This document shows positions 1-9,132 of a stretch of 64,000 nt of DNA, piece by piece. How positions within the stretch are numbered: the stretch's first letter is position 1; every line of letters starts with the position of its first letter. The stretch is taken from positions 155,291-219,290 of the forward strand of contig NZ_JAMXOD010000004.1 in NCBI RefSeq assembly GCF_024721305.1, written 5' to 3'. Below the pieces are notes generated by a model that was given only the letters and a program-made list of their open reading frames with translations, was not told where the DNA came from and made no database searches. The stretch comes from Aequitasia blattaphilus (GTDB lineage: Bacteria > Bacillota > Clostridia > Lachnospirales > Lachnospiraceae). The position numbers and the translations under genes are program-made.

Positions 1-1
1 T

Positions 2-2974
2 GAATTAGAAATGCAGGTCGGACCTTTAGCGAAGCAATCTGAAAAAGCAAAAAAGTACTTAGAAAAAAAAGCCGAGCTAAAATCTTATGATATCAATCTG
101 TTTTTGGTGGAAAGCCAACGTATAAAAGGGCAGTTAAAAGAGCAAGAGGCTCTTTTAGCAAATGCAAAATCAGAACTTTTAGAAAATACCAAAAAGTATG
201 ACCAAATGAAAATAGAATATCGAGAAATTGAAAATGCCCTGGAAAAAATTGAGCAGGAAGTTGAACAATTCTCCAGTAAGAGAAATGAAACCCTTCTCTT
301 AAAGCAAGAACTGGAAAATAAAATTGCTCTCTATAATGAACAGATTCGAAGTGCCAAGCAAAGCGATGAACACTTTGAAAGCAGACAGAAGACTTTGTTG
401 GATGACATTCAGACAAAAGAAGAAGTGCTGGCGAATTACAAAAAGGAAGAAGAGGAGCTGCTCTTAACACTTGCAAAAAAGAAAGAAGAAAGAGACCTCC
501 AAAAAAATTCATTGGTTGATGCTCAAACTCAAATTGCAACCTTAAGTAATGAAGTGGAAACAAAAAAGGCAGATATCATCGACCTGTTAAACACAAGAGC
601 GTCTACGAAGGGTAAAATACAAAAGTACCGAACCATGCTGGAACAGCTGGAGGCCAAAAGTAAGGAACTAAAAACCCGTATTATTGATGAAAAAAACGAA
701 GAAAAAAGCGTTGAAAACGCTGTGAAAGAGCATGAGTCTGAGTTGAAAAATATTTCCGGAATTATTCTGGAGAAAAAAGCAGACATTGACAGTAGAGAAG
801 CTGGAATAAAAGAGCAAGAAACTCTTTTAAAGGAAAAAAATGATTCTTTTGCTTTAGGACAAAAAACATTTCACCGAGAGCATTCCCGACTTGAATCTTT
901 GAAGAATATTACGGAAAGATACGATGGATACGGCAATAGTATCCGAAAGGTCATGGAACGAAAAAAGGAAGAAATCGGTCTTGTAGGTGTTGTAGCTGAT
1001 ATCATCCAGGTAGATAAGGACTACGAGATTGCAATCGAGACGGCACTAGGAGGAAGCATTCAAAACATCGTTACGGAAGATGAGAGTACCGCCAAAAGAA
1101 TGATAAATTATCTCAAGAAAAACAAATTCGGCCGTGCTACGTTTCTACCTCTTACCTCCATTCGTACTTATAAATCATTTTACAATCAAGATGCTTTAAA
1201 TGAGTCAGGGGTAGTTGGACTCGCCAGCAGCCTGGCAAAAACACAGGACAAATATCAGGACCTATGTGAATTCCTGTTGGGTAGAACCTTAGTCGTTGAT
1301 CACATTGATTCTGGCGTAAAAATCGCAAAAAAATACAAGCAATCTCTGCGGATTGTTACGTTAGAAGGAGAGCTTATCAATCCCGGTGGGAGTATGACTG
1401 GAGGTGCTTTTAAAAATACCAGCAACCTTCTTAGTCGAAAAAGAGAGATTGAAGAATTTGAAAAATCCGTTAAGCTTTTGAAGCAAGAAATGGATGCCTT
1501 GGAAGGTGAAATTTCTCAGATCAAAGAACAAAGAGCCAAACTTTACAAGGAAATTGATGAAATAAATGCAAATTTGAAGGAAGAATTTGTACGGCAAAAC
1601 ACCGCCAAAATGAATTTAGATGCCTCTATTGCAAGACAGAAATCATTGGAATTTAAACTTGAAAACAACCTTGCAAATCTGGAGGATACCAACCGTCAAA
1701 TTGATGAGATTAAAGAAAACCAGGAATCGATTCAAGTGGAATTGGATACCTCTGAGAATCTGGAGCAAAATTTACAAAAAGAAATCGAGGAACGCCAAAA
1801 TTCTTTGCGTACTTTAAATGATGAGGAAAAAAAGGCCCTAACCCTTTCCGAAAAAGGGCAACTGGATCTTGCCGCAATGGAGCAAAAACATTCTTATACA
1901 CAAGAAAATATTGAGCGTGTATTGGGAGAAATTGCGAAGGACAATGAGGCTTTGAAAGAACTTGCTCAAAGCAAAGGAGACTCAAAAAAAGAAGTTGAAG
2001 AAAAGGAAGCCCAAATTGAAGCACTTTTAAAGAACATTGAGGATTCAAAAGAAATCGTCATTGAAATCGATGGTGAAATTGAAAAACAAAAAAAGCTGCG
2101 TGAAGAGCTCAATAGTAAAAACTCAACATTTCTTGAGAACCGAGATGAAGTCTCTGCTCATATGAGTGAGCTGGAAAAAGAAATTTTCCGTCTAGAAAGC
2201 CGTGAAGAAAATCTGAACCAATCGAAAGATAAACTGATTGGATATATGTGGGAAGAATATGAACTCACTCTTAACGGAGCAATGGAATTAAAAGATGAAA
2301 CTCTTACTGATCTTGGGAAAATGCGTAAACGAATCGGAGAGCTCAAGAGTGAAATACGGAGCCTTGGAGATGTTAATGTTAATGCAATCGAAGATTATAA
2401 GCAGGTTCAAAGCCGTTATGAATTTTTAAAGACACAGCATGATGACTTAATTGAAGCCGAAAAAACATTAATGCAAATCATTGAAGAATTAGATCAAGCA
2501 ATGAGGAAACAATTCAACGATCAATTCGGCCGCATTTGTGAAGAGTTTAATAAGGTGTTTAAGGAGTTGTTCGGTGGTGGAAAAGGGACTTTAGAGCTAA
2601 CGGAAGGTGAAGACATTCTTGAGGCTGGCATTAAAATCATTGCGCAACCACCTGGAAAAAAACTGCAAAACATGATGCAGTTGTCTGGTGGAGAAAAAGC
2701 ATTGACAGCTATATCATTACTCTTTGCCATTCAAAACTTAAAGCCTTCACCATTTTGTCTCTTAGACGAAATTGAGGCGGCATTAGATGATAGTAATGTC
2801 GGCCGTTTCGCCAATTATCTCCATAAGCTGACGAAAAACACCCAGTTTATTGTCATTACCCACAGACGTGGTACCATGACTGCTGCAGATAGACTCTACG
2901 GTATTACCATGCAGGAAAAAGGAATATCAACCTTAGTATCTGTTAGCTTACTGGAAAACGAATTGAGTAAATAA
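2..2974 (+). CDS. smc: Chromosome partition protein SMC (5' end outside window)
   Basis: SMC ATPase, which forms a DNA-organising ring with ScpA and ScpB for chromosome compaction and segregation. The reading frame is open from base 2, so about the first 170-200 residues (Walker A head half) lie outside the window. The visible 990 residues hold the first long coiled coil, a hinge (roughly residues 325-460, with VGVVADIIQVDKDYEIAIE and PGGSMTGGAF), the returning coiled coil, and the C-terminal head with signature LSGGEKALTAISLLF and Walker B CLLDEIEAALDD. The first ATG (base 11) is internal, since the residues before it also fit the family. ftsY follows 14 bases downstream, the common Firmicute smc-ftsY arrangement. 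Confidence 0.97.
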   Translation, partial: ELEMQVGPLAKQSEKAKKYLEKKAELKSYDINLFLVESQRIKGQLKEQEALLANAKSELLENTKKYDQMKIEYREIENALEKIEQEVEQFSSKRNETLLLKQELENKIALYNEQIRSAKQSDEHFESRQKTLLDDIQTKEEVLANYKKEEEELLLTLAKKKEERDLQKNSLVDAQTQIATLSNEVETKKADIIDLLNTRASTKGKIQKYRTMLEQLEAKSKELKTRIIDEKNEEKSVENAVKEHESELKNISGIILEKKADIDSREAGIKEQETLLKEKNDSFALGQKTFHREHSRLESLKNITERYDGYGNSIRKVMERKKEEIGLVGVVADIIQVDKDYEIAIETALGGSIQNIVTEDESTAKRMINYLKKNKFGRATFLPLTSIRTYKSFYNQDALNESGVVGLASSLAKTQDKYQDLCEFLLGRTLVVDHIDSGVKIAKKYKQSLRIVTLEGELINPGGSMTGGAFKNTSNLLSRKREIEEFEKSVKLLKQEMDALEGEISQIKEQRAKLYKEIDEINANLKEEFVRQNTAKMNLDASIARQKSLEFKLENNLANLEDTNRQIDEIKENQESIQVELDTSENLEQNLQKEIEERQNSLRTLNDEEKKALTLSEKGQLDLAAMEQKHSYTQENIERVLGEIAKDNEALKELAQSKGDSKKEVEEKEAQIEALLKNIEDSKEIVIEIDGEIEKQKKLREELNSKNSTFLENRDEVSAHMSELEKEIFRLESREENLNQSKDKLIGYMWEEYELTLNGAMELKDETLTDLGKMRKRIGELKSEIRSLGDVNVNAIEDYKQVQSRYEFLKTQHDDLIEAEKTLMQIIEELDQAMRKQFNDQFGRICEEFNKVFKELFGGGKGTLELTEGEDILEAGIKIIAQPPGKKLQNMMQLSGGEKALTAISLLFAIQNLKPSPFCLLDEIEAALDDSNVGRFANYLHKLTKNTQFIVITHRRGTMTAADRLYGITMQEKGISTLVSVSLLENELSK

Positions 2975-2988
2975 GGAAAGGATTGTAA

Positions 2989-3924
2989 ATGGAAAACGAA
3001 AATAAAAAGGAAGGTTTTTTTTCAAAACTAGTATCTGGACTTACGAAAACAAGAGATAATATTATTTCAGGTATTGACAGTGTTTTTAACGGATTCTCAA
3101 ATATCGATGAAGAATTTTATGAAGAACTGGAAGAAATCCTTATTATGGGAGACTTAGGAGTTGAAACCACGGAAAATATCTTAGACGAGTTAAAGGCCAA
3201 GGTAAAAGAAAATCATATTAAGGAGCCAAAGGATTGTAAGGAATTACTTTTAGAAAGTATTAAAAATCAAATGTCTTTATCGGAAGATGCGTATGATTTT
3301 GAGGATAAAAGAACTGTCATTTTAGTGATCGGTGTAAATGGAGTAGGAAAAACAACAACCATTGGAAAGCTCTCCAGTCAATTTAAAGAAAAAGGGAAAA
3401 AGGTTATTTTAGCAGCGGCAGATACTTTTCGTGCTGCAGCGACAGAACAGTTAAAAGAATGGGCAAATCGCGCCGGTGTTGATATTATAAGCGGTAGTGA
3501 GGGCGCCGATCCCGGCTCAATAGTGTTTGATGCTGTTGCAGCAGCAAAAGCGCGAAATGCAGACATTTTAATCTGTGACACGGCTGGACGACTCCATAAC
3601 AAAAAGAACCTAATGGATGAATTAGGGAAATTAAATAAAATTATTAATCGGGAATTTGAAGGTGTTAATCGGGAAACCTTTGTCGTTTTAGATGCAACCA
3701 CAGGACAAAATGCTCTTATGCAGGCTAAGGAATTTAACGAAGTTGCAGATGTTACAGGAGTCATTTTAACAAAAATGGATGGAACTGCAAAAGGCGGCAT
3801 TGCGATTGCCATAGAGTCAGAACTTGAGATACCTGTTAAATATATCGGGGTAGGAGAAGGAATCAATGATTTGCAAAGATTTGATCCCGAAACCTTCGTC
3901 TCAGCTTTATTTGCTGAATCATAA
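2989..3924 (+). CDS. ftsY: Signal recognition particle receptor FtsY
   Basis: SRP receptor GTPase that docks ribosome-SRP complexes at the membrane for co-translational insertion of membrane proteins. The 311 residues show a short helical N domain, then the G domain with GVNGVGKTTTIGKL (P-loop, about residue 110), DTFRAAATEQLKEW, DTAGR and TKMDGTAKGG. The long acidic A domain of the E. coli protein is absent, as is usual in Firmicutes. It begins 14 bases after smc with GGAAAGG upstream, so the two are probably one transcript. Confidence 0.97.
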   Translation: MENENKKEGFFSKLVSGLTKTRDNIISGIDSVFNGFSNIDEEFYEELEEILIMGDLGVETTENILDELKAKVKENHIKEPKDCKELLLESIKNQMSLSEDAYDFEDKRTVILVIGVNGVGKTTTIGKLSSQFKEKGKKVILAAADTFRAAATEQLKEWANRAGVDIISGSEGADPGSIVFDAVAAAKARNADILICDTAGRLHNKKNLMDELGKLNKIINREFEGVNRETFVVLDATTGQNALMQAKEFNEVADVTGVILTKMDGTAKGGIAIAIESELEIPVKYIGVGEGINDLQRFDPETFVSALFAES

Positions 3925-3944
3925 AAGGAAAAGGAGGAAAAAAT

Positions 3945-5159
3945 ATGTTAACACTAAAAAGTTTTGAACGTGCCAGTGAACTTGTCAAAAAAGTCACAAG
4001 CCCAACAAAACTCGTACCAAGTGAATATCTTTCCGCACAAACCGGTGCAAAGATATATTTAAAGCCAGAGAATATGCAATATACAGGCTCTTACAAAGTG
4101 AGAGGTGCATATTATAAAATTAGTCAATTATCTGATGAGGAGAGAAAAAAGGGATTAATTACGGCTTCTGCCGGAAACCATGCTCAGGGAGTTGCCTACG
4201 CAGCGCAAAAATATGGCTGTAAAGCCGTTATTGTAATGCCCATGGTTACGCCACTGATTAAAGTAAATCGTACCAAAAGCTATGGAGCAGAAGTGATACT
4301 TCATGGAGATGTCTATGATGATGCTTGTTCCTATGCTTATGAATTAGCAAAAGAAAAGGGCTATACCTTTGTACATCCCTTTGATGACTTAGCCGTTGCA
4401 ACGGGGCAGGGTAGTATTGCTATGGAAATTGTAAAAGAACTTCCAACAGTGGATTATATTATCGTTCCAATAGGAGGTGGTGGGCTTTCTACTGGTGTGG
4501 CAACTCTCGCAAAAATGCTTAATCCAAGTATTAAAGTCATTGGTGTAGAGCCGGCAAATGCCGCTAGTATGTCTGCCGCTTTTGAAGAAGGCGAACCAGT
4601 TACTTTAGGAAGTGCCGACACCATTGCTGATGGTACGGCTGTAAAGAGAATTGGAGAGAAAATTTTCCCTTATGCAAAGAAAAACATTGATAAAATTATT
4701 ACGGTGGAAGATGATGATTTGATTGCAGCCTTTTTAGATATGGTTGAAAATCATAAAATGATTGTTGAAAACTCAGGACTACTGTCTGTTGCAGCATTGA
4801 AACAACTTAATTTGAAAGACAAGAAAGTTGTTTGTGTTTTAAGTGGCGGAAATATGGATGTTATTACCATGTCCTCCATTGTTCAGCACGGGCTTATTAA
4901 AAGAGATCGCATTTTCTCTGTATCGGTATTACTATCTGATAAGCCGGGAGAATTAGTGAAAGTTGCGTCTATTATTGCTGAGGTACAAGGGAATGTTATA
5001 AAGCTTGACCACAATCAGTTTGTAAGCACCAACCGAAATGCAGCGGTAGAACTTCGTATCACAATGGAGTCTTTCGGAACTGAGCATAAAGAACAGATAT
5101 TAAAGGCTTTAGAAGACGCAGGATATAGACCACGATTAATTGGAGCAAAATTATACTAG
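3945..5159 (+). CDS. ilvA: Threonine ammonia-lyase (PLP) with C-terminal ACT domain
   Basis: Deaminates threonine to 2-oxobutyrate and ammonia, feeding isoleucine synthesis or propionate-type fermentation. The 404 residues hold the PLP lysine in [11 protein letters not shown], the loop [15 protein letters not shown], the glycine-rich phosphate clamp [10 protein letters not shown] and the ending CVLSGGNMD. About 75 C-terminal residues form a single ACT-like domain ([20 protein letters not shown]). One ACT domain and this length match the TIGR01127 type often called catabolic (TdcB-like), so the anabolic or catabolic role is open. A strong AAGGAGG precedes the ATG. Confidence 0.93.
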   Translation: MLTLKSFERASELVKKVTSPTKLVPSEYLSAQTGAKIYLKPENMQYTGSYKVRGAYYKISQLSDEERKKGLITASAGNHAQGVAYAAQKYGCKAVIVMPMVTPLIKVNRTKSYGAEVILHGDVYDDACSYAYELAKEKGYTFVHPFDDLAVATGQGSIAMEIVKELPTVDYIIVPIGGGGLSTGVATLAKMLNPSIKVIGVEPANAASMSAAFEEGEPVTLGSADTIADGTAVKRIGEKIFPYAKKNIDKIITVEDDDLIAAFLDMVENHKMIVENSGLLSVAALKQLNLKDKKVVCVLSGGNMDVITMSSIVQHGLIKRDRIFSVSVLLSDKPGELVKVASIIAEVQGNVIKLDHNQFVSTNRNAAVELRITMESFGTEHKEQILKALEDAGYRPRLIGAKLY

Positions 5160-5181
5160 ACTTAACTTAAAGGAGACTCAA

Positions 5182-6378
5182 ATGGAAAAAATTAAAATGA
5201 CAACCCCAATAGTAGAGATGGATGGAGATGAAATGACAAGAATTCTATGGAAAATGATTAAAGATCATCTTCTTACTCCATACATTGAGCTTAACACAGA
5301 ATATTACGATTTAGGCTTAGAGCACCGTAATGAAACGAATGATCAGGTAACTGTTGATTCGGCTAATGCAACAAAAAAACATAAAGTAGCAGTTAAATGC
5401 GCAACAATCACTCCAAATGCAGCCAGAATGGACGAATATACCTTGAAAGAAATGTGGAAAAGTCCAAACGGAACAATACGTGCAATCTTAGATGGTACCG
5501 TTTTCCGTGCTCCTATCGTTGTAAAAGGAATTGAACCTTGTGTTAAAAATTGGAAAAAACCAATCACAATCGCAAGACATGCTTATGGTGATGTATATAA
5601 AGGTGTGGAAATGAAAATTCCCGAAGCAGGAAAAGTGGAGCTCGTTTATACGAAAGAAAACGGCGAAGTAGAAAAGGAATGCATTCACAACTTTACTGGC
5701 TCAGGTATTGTACAAGGAATGCATAATGTTAATGAATCCATCGAAAGCTTTGCAAAAAGTTGTTTTAACTATGCTTTAGACGTAAAGCAGGATCTTTGGT
5801 TCGCAACAAAAGATACCATTTCAAAAAAATACGATCATACTTTTAAAGACATTTTCCAGGAAATTTTTGAGAAAGATTTTAAAACGAAATTCGAAGAAGC
5901 TGGAATCCAGTATTTTTACACTTTGATTGACGACGCGGTAGCAAGAGTTATGAAGTCAGAAGGCGGTTATATTTGGGCATGCAAAAACTACGATGGTGAT
6001 GTTATGAGTGATATGATAAGCTCCGCATTCGGTTCCCTTGCTATGATGACTTCTGTTTTGGTGTCTCCTGAAGGCTACTACGAATATGAAGCAGCTCATG
6101 GAACGGTACAAAGACATTACTACAAACATCTGAAGGGAGAGGAAACCTCCACCAACTCTGTAGCTACTATTTTCGCTTGGACAGGTGCACTTCGAAAAAG
6201 AGGAGAACTTGATAACAACACTGAATTGATGGCATTTGCTGACAAACTGGATCACGCAACTCTTAAGACGATAGAAGATGGTAAAATGACAAAAGATTTA
6301 GCTCTTATCACAACATTTGAAAATCCCGTTGTACTAAACAGCGAAGATTTCATTAAAGAAGTTGCAAAAAATCTATAA
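5182..6378 (+). CDS. icd: NADP-dependent isocitrate dehydrogenase (eukaryotic-type)
   Basis: Oxidatively decarboxylates isocitrate to 2-oxoglutarate with NADP, probably supplying glutamate in an anaerobe with an incomplete citric acid cycle. The 398 residues begin [18 protein letters not shown], and the AAAGGAG just upstream selects this ATG over an in-frame ATG at 5140. Family motifs are [38 protein letters not shown] and [14 protein letters not shown]. It is the homodimeric type shared with eukaryotes, not the E. coli Icd type. It follows the threonine lyase by 22 bases and ends in a strong terminator. Confidence 0.95.
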   Translation: MEKIKMTTPIVEMDGDEMTRILWKMIKDHLLTPYIELNTEYYDLGLEHRNETNDQVTVDSANATKKHKVAVKCATITPNAARMDEYTLKEMWKSPNGTIRAILDGTVFRAPIVVKGIEPCVKNWKKPITIARHAYGDVYKGVEMKIPEAGKVELVYTKENGEVEKECIHNFTGSGIVQGMHNVNESIESFAKSCFNYALDVKQDLWFATKDTISKKYDHTFKDIFQEIFEKDFKTKFEEAGIQYFYTLIDDAVARVMKSEGGYIWACKNYDGDVMSDMISSAFGSLAMMTSVLVSPEGYYEYEAAHGTVQRHYYKHLKGEETSTNSVATIFAWTGALRKRGELDNNTELMAFADKLDHATLKTIEDGKMTKDLALITTFENPVVLNSEDFIKEVAKNL

Positions 6379-6385
6379 AAATCAA

Positions 6386-6416
6386 GACCAGCTCACATGA
6401 GCTGGTCCCATTTTTT
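6386..6416. terminator. Bidirectional terminator between icd and the ABC-F gene
   Basis: Perfect 10-base arms GACCAGCTCA/TGAGCTGGTC (6386-6395 and 6398-6407), then a T tract at 6411-6416. On the minus strand the same hairpin is followed by TTGATTTTTATAG. The hairpin also contains the last codons and the TGA stop of the convergent ABC-F gene. Confidence 0.9.
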
Positions 6417-8291
6417 ATAGGCATCTTCTAAAGTTTTTTCTAAAGCTTCTTTTTCTGTAGCGAGCTCCTGACATTTCACACTATTTGTATAAATTTCTTC
6501 CTGACACAAGAGTCCATCAATTTCCTCCACCCTTGCCTCTGCCTCTAATATTTCGTTTTCAATCTTTTTACGATCATTCTCTCTTTTTAATTCACGTGCT
6601 TTTTCTTCTTTTTGTTCCTGCCATGAAAGCTTTCCCTTATTATCATCAGCGCTTTCTGTATTCTCCAATTCAATCAAGGACTCTCTCTCCAGATGCTTTT
6701 CCAGATAATAATCATAATTTCCAATATAATTTTCAAACCCATGATTTTTTAATTCTAAAATTCTTGTTGCTGTCTGATTAATAAAGTAACGGTCATGAGA
6801 TACATATAACACAGTACCTTCAAAGCTTTGTAATGCTTCTTCCAGGATTTCTTTTGAATCAACATCTAAATGGTTTGTAGGCTCATCCAATATGAGAAGA
6901 TTTGCTTTTGAAAGCATTAATTTAGCCAAAGAGACCCGTCCCTTTTCTCCACCACTAAGAGATGAAATCAGCTTTTGCACATCATCACCAAAGAATAGAA
7001 ATCCTGCCAGAAGGTTACGGATTGCGGTATTGCTTAAATCAGGATAAGCATCTGATATTTCCTCGAACACTGTATTCTTTTCGTTTAGTATATGATGTTC
7101 CTGATCATAATAGGCAATATCCACACTTGCTCCTATGGAAAGTGTTCCGGCATCTTGACTCACCATTCCATTTATAATCTTTAAAAGAGTGGTTTTTCCG
7201 GTTCCATTATTTCCGATAATGGCCACCTTTTCCCTTCTTTTAATCTCAAAGCTCAAATTAGAAAAAAGAAGCTGATGACCAAAAGACTTGCTTAAGCCTT
7301 CACATTTTAAAACATCATTTCCACTGCGGCTACCGGGGGAGAATTCGAGTCCCATCCTGGAATTAACCTCTTGGGGTTTTTCAATCCGTTCAATTTTATC
7401 TAACATCTTTTCACGGCTTTCAGCACGTTTAATGGATTTTTCCCGATTAAAAGATTTTAGTTTTTCAATCACTTTCTTCTGATGATTGATTTCATCTTGC
7501 TGTTTTAAATAGGCTTTCATTTTTCCATGCCGTATTTCTTTTCGCTTTTTGGCATAGTCTTCATAATTGCCCTTATAAACATTCAACACTCCCATATCTA
7601 TTTCAAGAACCTTTGTGACTACTTTATTCAAAAAATAGCGGTCATGGGATACAATAATGACGCCGCCTTTATAGTTTAGCAAATACGTTTCCAGCCAGGA
7701 TACAGAGCTTAAATCCAAATGGTTGGTAGGCTCGTCTAAAAGAAGTAAGTCTGGCTTCGTCAAAAGCAGTTTTCCCAGAGCTACCCTGGTTTTTTCCCCG
7801 CCGGACAGAGTGTTAACACTTTTTGAAAAGTCTTCTTCCAAAAAGCCAAGGCCTTTTATTACACCAGCTATTTCACTTTCTACTGCGTAGCCATTTTGGT
7901 ATTCGAATTCAGCCATAAGGCTATGATACAAAGCCATGGTTTTCTCTAGCTCCTCACCCTTTTGTACACTTAATATCCCTTCCAAATCACGGATGCGTTC
8001 TTCTAAGGCAATGAGCTCCCTTTTTGCTGTTTTTACCTCTTCATAAATGCTGCGATGAGAATCAATATTTTGGTGCTGTGGAAGATAACCAATCGTCTTA
8101 TTTTTGGCAATAGAAAAAGAACCAGAGTCCGCCTTGATTTCTCCAATTAAAATCTTTAGGAGCGTAGACTTTCCTGCACCATTTACACCAACCACTGCAA
8201 CCTTCTCATAATCCTCAATATTAAAAGAAGCTTCTTTTAAGATACTGTCTTCTAAAAAAGCTTTTGAAATTTTATTTGTTTGCAATAACAT
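6393..8291 (-). CDS. ABC-F family ATPase
   Basis: Soluble twin-ATPase protein of the ribosome-associated ABC-F group (Uup/YfmR/YdiF-like). Members act on stalled ribosomes or protect them from antibiotics. The 632 residues have domain 1 with GVNGAGKST, LSGGEKTRVALGKLLL and LLLLDEPTNHLD, a charged linker around residues 245-325, domain 2 with GNNGTGKTT, LSGGEKGRVSLAKLML and LLILDEPTNHLD, and a C-terminal charged coiled coil. No membrane segments. It is transcribed alone from its own promoter. Motifs alone do not separate housekeeping from resistance subtypes; the short untranslated leader argues against a drug-sensing attenuator. Confidence 0.92.
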   Translation of the reverse strand: MLLQTNKISKAFLEDSILKEASFNIEDYEKVAVVGVNGAGKSTLLKILIGEIKADSGSFSIAKNKTIGYLPQHQNIDSHRSIYEEVKTAKRELIALEERIRDLEGILSVQKGEELEKTMALYHSLMAEFEYQNGYAVESEIAGVIKGLGFLEEDFSKSVNTLSGGEKTRVALGKLLLTKPDLLLLDEPTNHLDLSSVSWLETYLLNYKGGVIIVSHDRYFLNKVVTKVLEIDMGVLNVYKGNYEDYAKKRKEIRHGKMKAYLKQQDEINHQKKVIEKLKSFNREKSIKRAESREKMLDKIERIEKPQEVNSRMGLEFSPGSRSGNDVLKCEGLSKSFGHQLLFSNLSFEIKRREKVAIIGNNGTGKTTLLKIINGMVSQDAGTLSIGASVDIAYYDQEHHILNEKNTVFEEISDAYPDLSNTAIRNLLAGFLFFGDDVQKLISSLSGGEKGRVSLAKLMLSKANLLILDEPTNHLDVDSKEILEEALQSFEGTVLYVSHDRYFINQTATRILELKNHGFENYIGNYDYYLEKHLERESLIELENTESADDNKGKLSWQEQKEEKARELKRENDRKKIENEILEAEARVEEIDGLLCQEEIYTNSVKCQELATEKEALEKTLEDAYKKWDQLM

Positions 8292-8318
8292 AATTTATCC
8301 TCCATATCTTCACGACTA

Positions 8319-8346
8319 ATTATATCGGATATAGTATAAAAAACAA
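8319..8346 (-). promoter_or_regulatory. Promoter for the ABC-F gene
   Basis: On the minus strand TTGTTT (8341-8346), a 16-base spacer and TATAAT (8319-8324), about 28 bases before the ATG. It is back to back with the rex promoter. Confidence 0.65.
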
Positions 8347-8355
8347 CCAAAAAGT

Positions 8356-8384
8356 TTGACTTATCTACTATATTTTAATATAAT
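8356..8384 (+). promoter_or_regulatory. Promoter for rex
   Basis: TTGACT (8356-8361), a 17-base spacer and TATAAT (8379-8384), a near-consensus housekeeping promoter. Transcription would start about 25 bases before the GTG start of rex. I see no Rex-like palindrome here, so autoregulation is not suggested. Confidence 0.8.
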
Positions 8385-8415
8385 AGCTTGTAGAAACAAG
8401 ACAGGAGGGGAATCT

Positions 8416-9063
8416 GTGGAAAAAAAAGAAATATCTCAGGCGGTAATCACTCGATTGCCAAGGTATTATAGATATTTAGGTGAGCTGTTAGAAAATAGTA
8501 TCGAAAGAATATCATCAAACGAACTGAGTAAACGAATGCAGGTAACTGCTTCACAAATCCGACAGGATTTAAATAATTTTGGTGGCTTTGGTCAACAAGG
8601 CTATGGATATAACGTAAAATACTTACATACTGAAATCGGTAAAATTCTTGGATTGGATGATAAACACAATCTCATTATTATAGGAGCAGGTAATTTGGGG
8701 CAAGCACTTGCAAACTATACTTCATTTGAACGAATTGGTTTTGTAATAAAAGGTCTTTTCGATATTAATCCCAAACTTAACGGAATAACAGTGAGAGGTA
8801 TTCCTGTAAAGAGGATGGATGAAATGCAGAATTTTATCAAAGAACATTCTATCGATATGGCAATTTTAACAATTCCAAAAGAGCGTGCTATAGAAGTAGC
8901 TACGATGTTAGTGGATTTCGGAATAAAGGGTATTTGGAATTTTGCTCATACTGATTTAAACGTTCCAGACGATGTTGTTGTTGAAAATGTACATTTATCT
9001 GAAAGTTTAATGCGCTTATCTTATAATTTGAAGCAAGAAGAAAACAAAAATAACGTAAAATAA
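8416..9063 (+). CDS. rex: Redox-sensing transcriptional repressor Rex
   Basis: DNA-binding repressor that reads the NADH/NAD ratio and controls fermentation and hydrogen/electron-transfer genes. The 215 residues show an N-terminal winged helix (ITRLPRYYRYLGELLE, then SSNELSKRMQVTASQIRQDL) and a Rossmann domain with IIGAGNLGQALANY around residue 95. The GTG at 8416, preceded by ACAGGAGGGG, is chosen because the helix starts just after it. An upstream in-frame TTG lies inside the promoter and cannot be the start. Rex-like operators occur before the alcohol dehydrogenase and nfnAB in this same window. Confidence 0.97.
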   Translation: MEKKEISQAVITRLPRYYRYLGELLENSIERISSNELSKRMQVTASQIRQDLNNFGGFGQQGYGYNVKYLHTEIGKILGLDDKHNLIIIGAGNLGQALANYTSFERIGFVIKGLFDINPKLNGITVRGIPVKRMDEMQNFIKEHSIDMAILTIPKERAIEVATMLVDFGIKGIWNFAHTDLNVPDDVVVENVHLSESLMRLSYNLKQEENKNNVK

Positions 9064-9132
9064 TCTGAAGTGGACGTGTATAGATGAGTGAGAACTATCT
9101 TGCACGTTCTTTTGCCATGTGAAGGAGACACA

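Noticed and set aside
93-563. Antisense frame opposite smc
   Set aside because: Product of the biased codon use of the coiled coil; no start signals or motifs.
8292-8415. Drug-responsive attenuator before the ABC-F gene
   Set aside because: The leader from the predicted start site is only about 20 bases and has no alternating hairpins or leader peptide.
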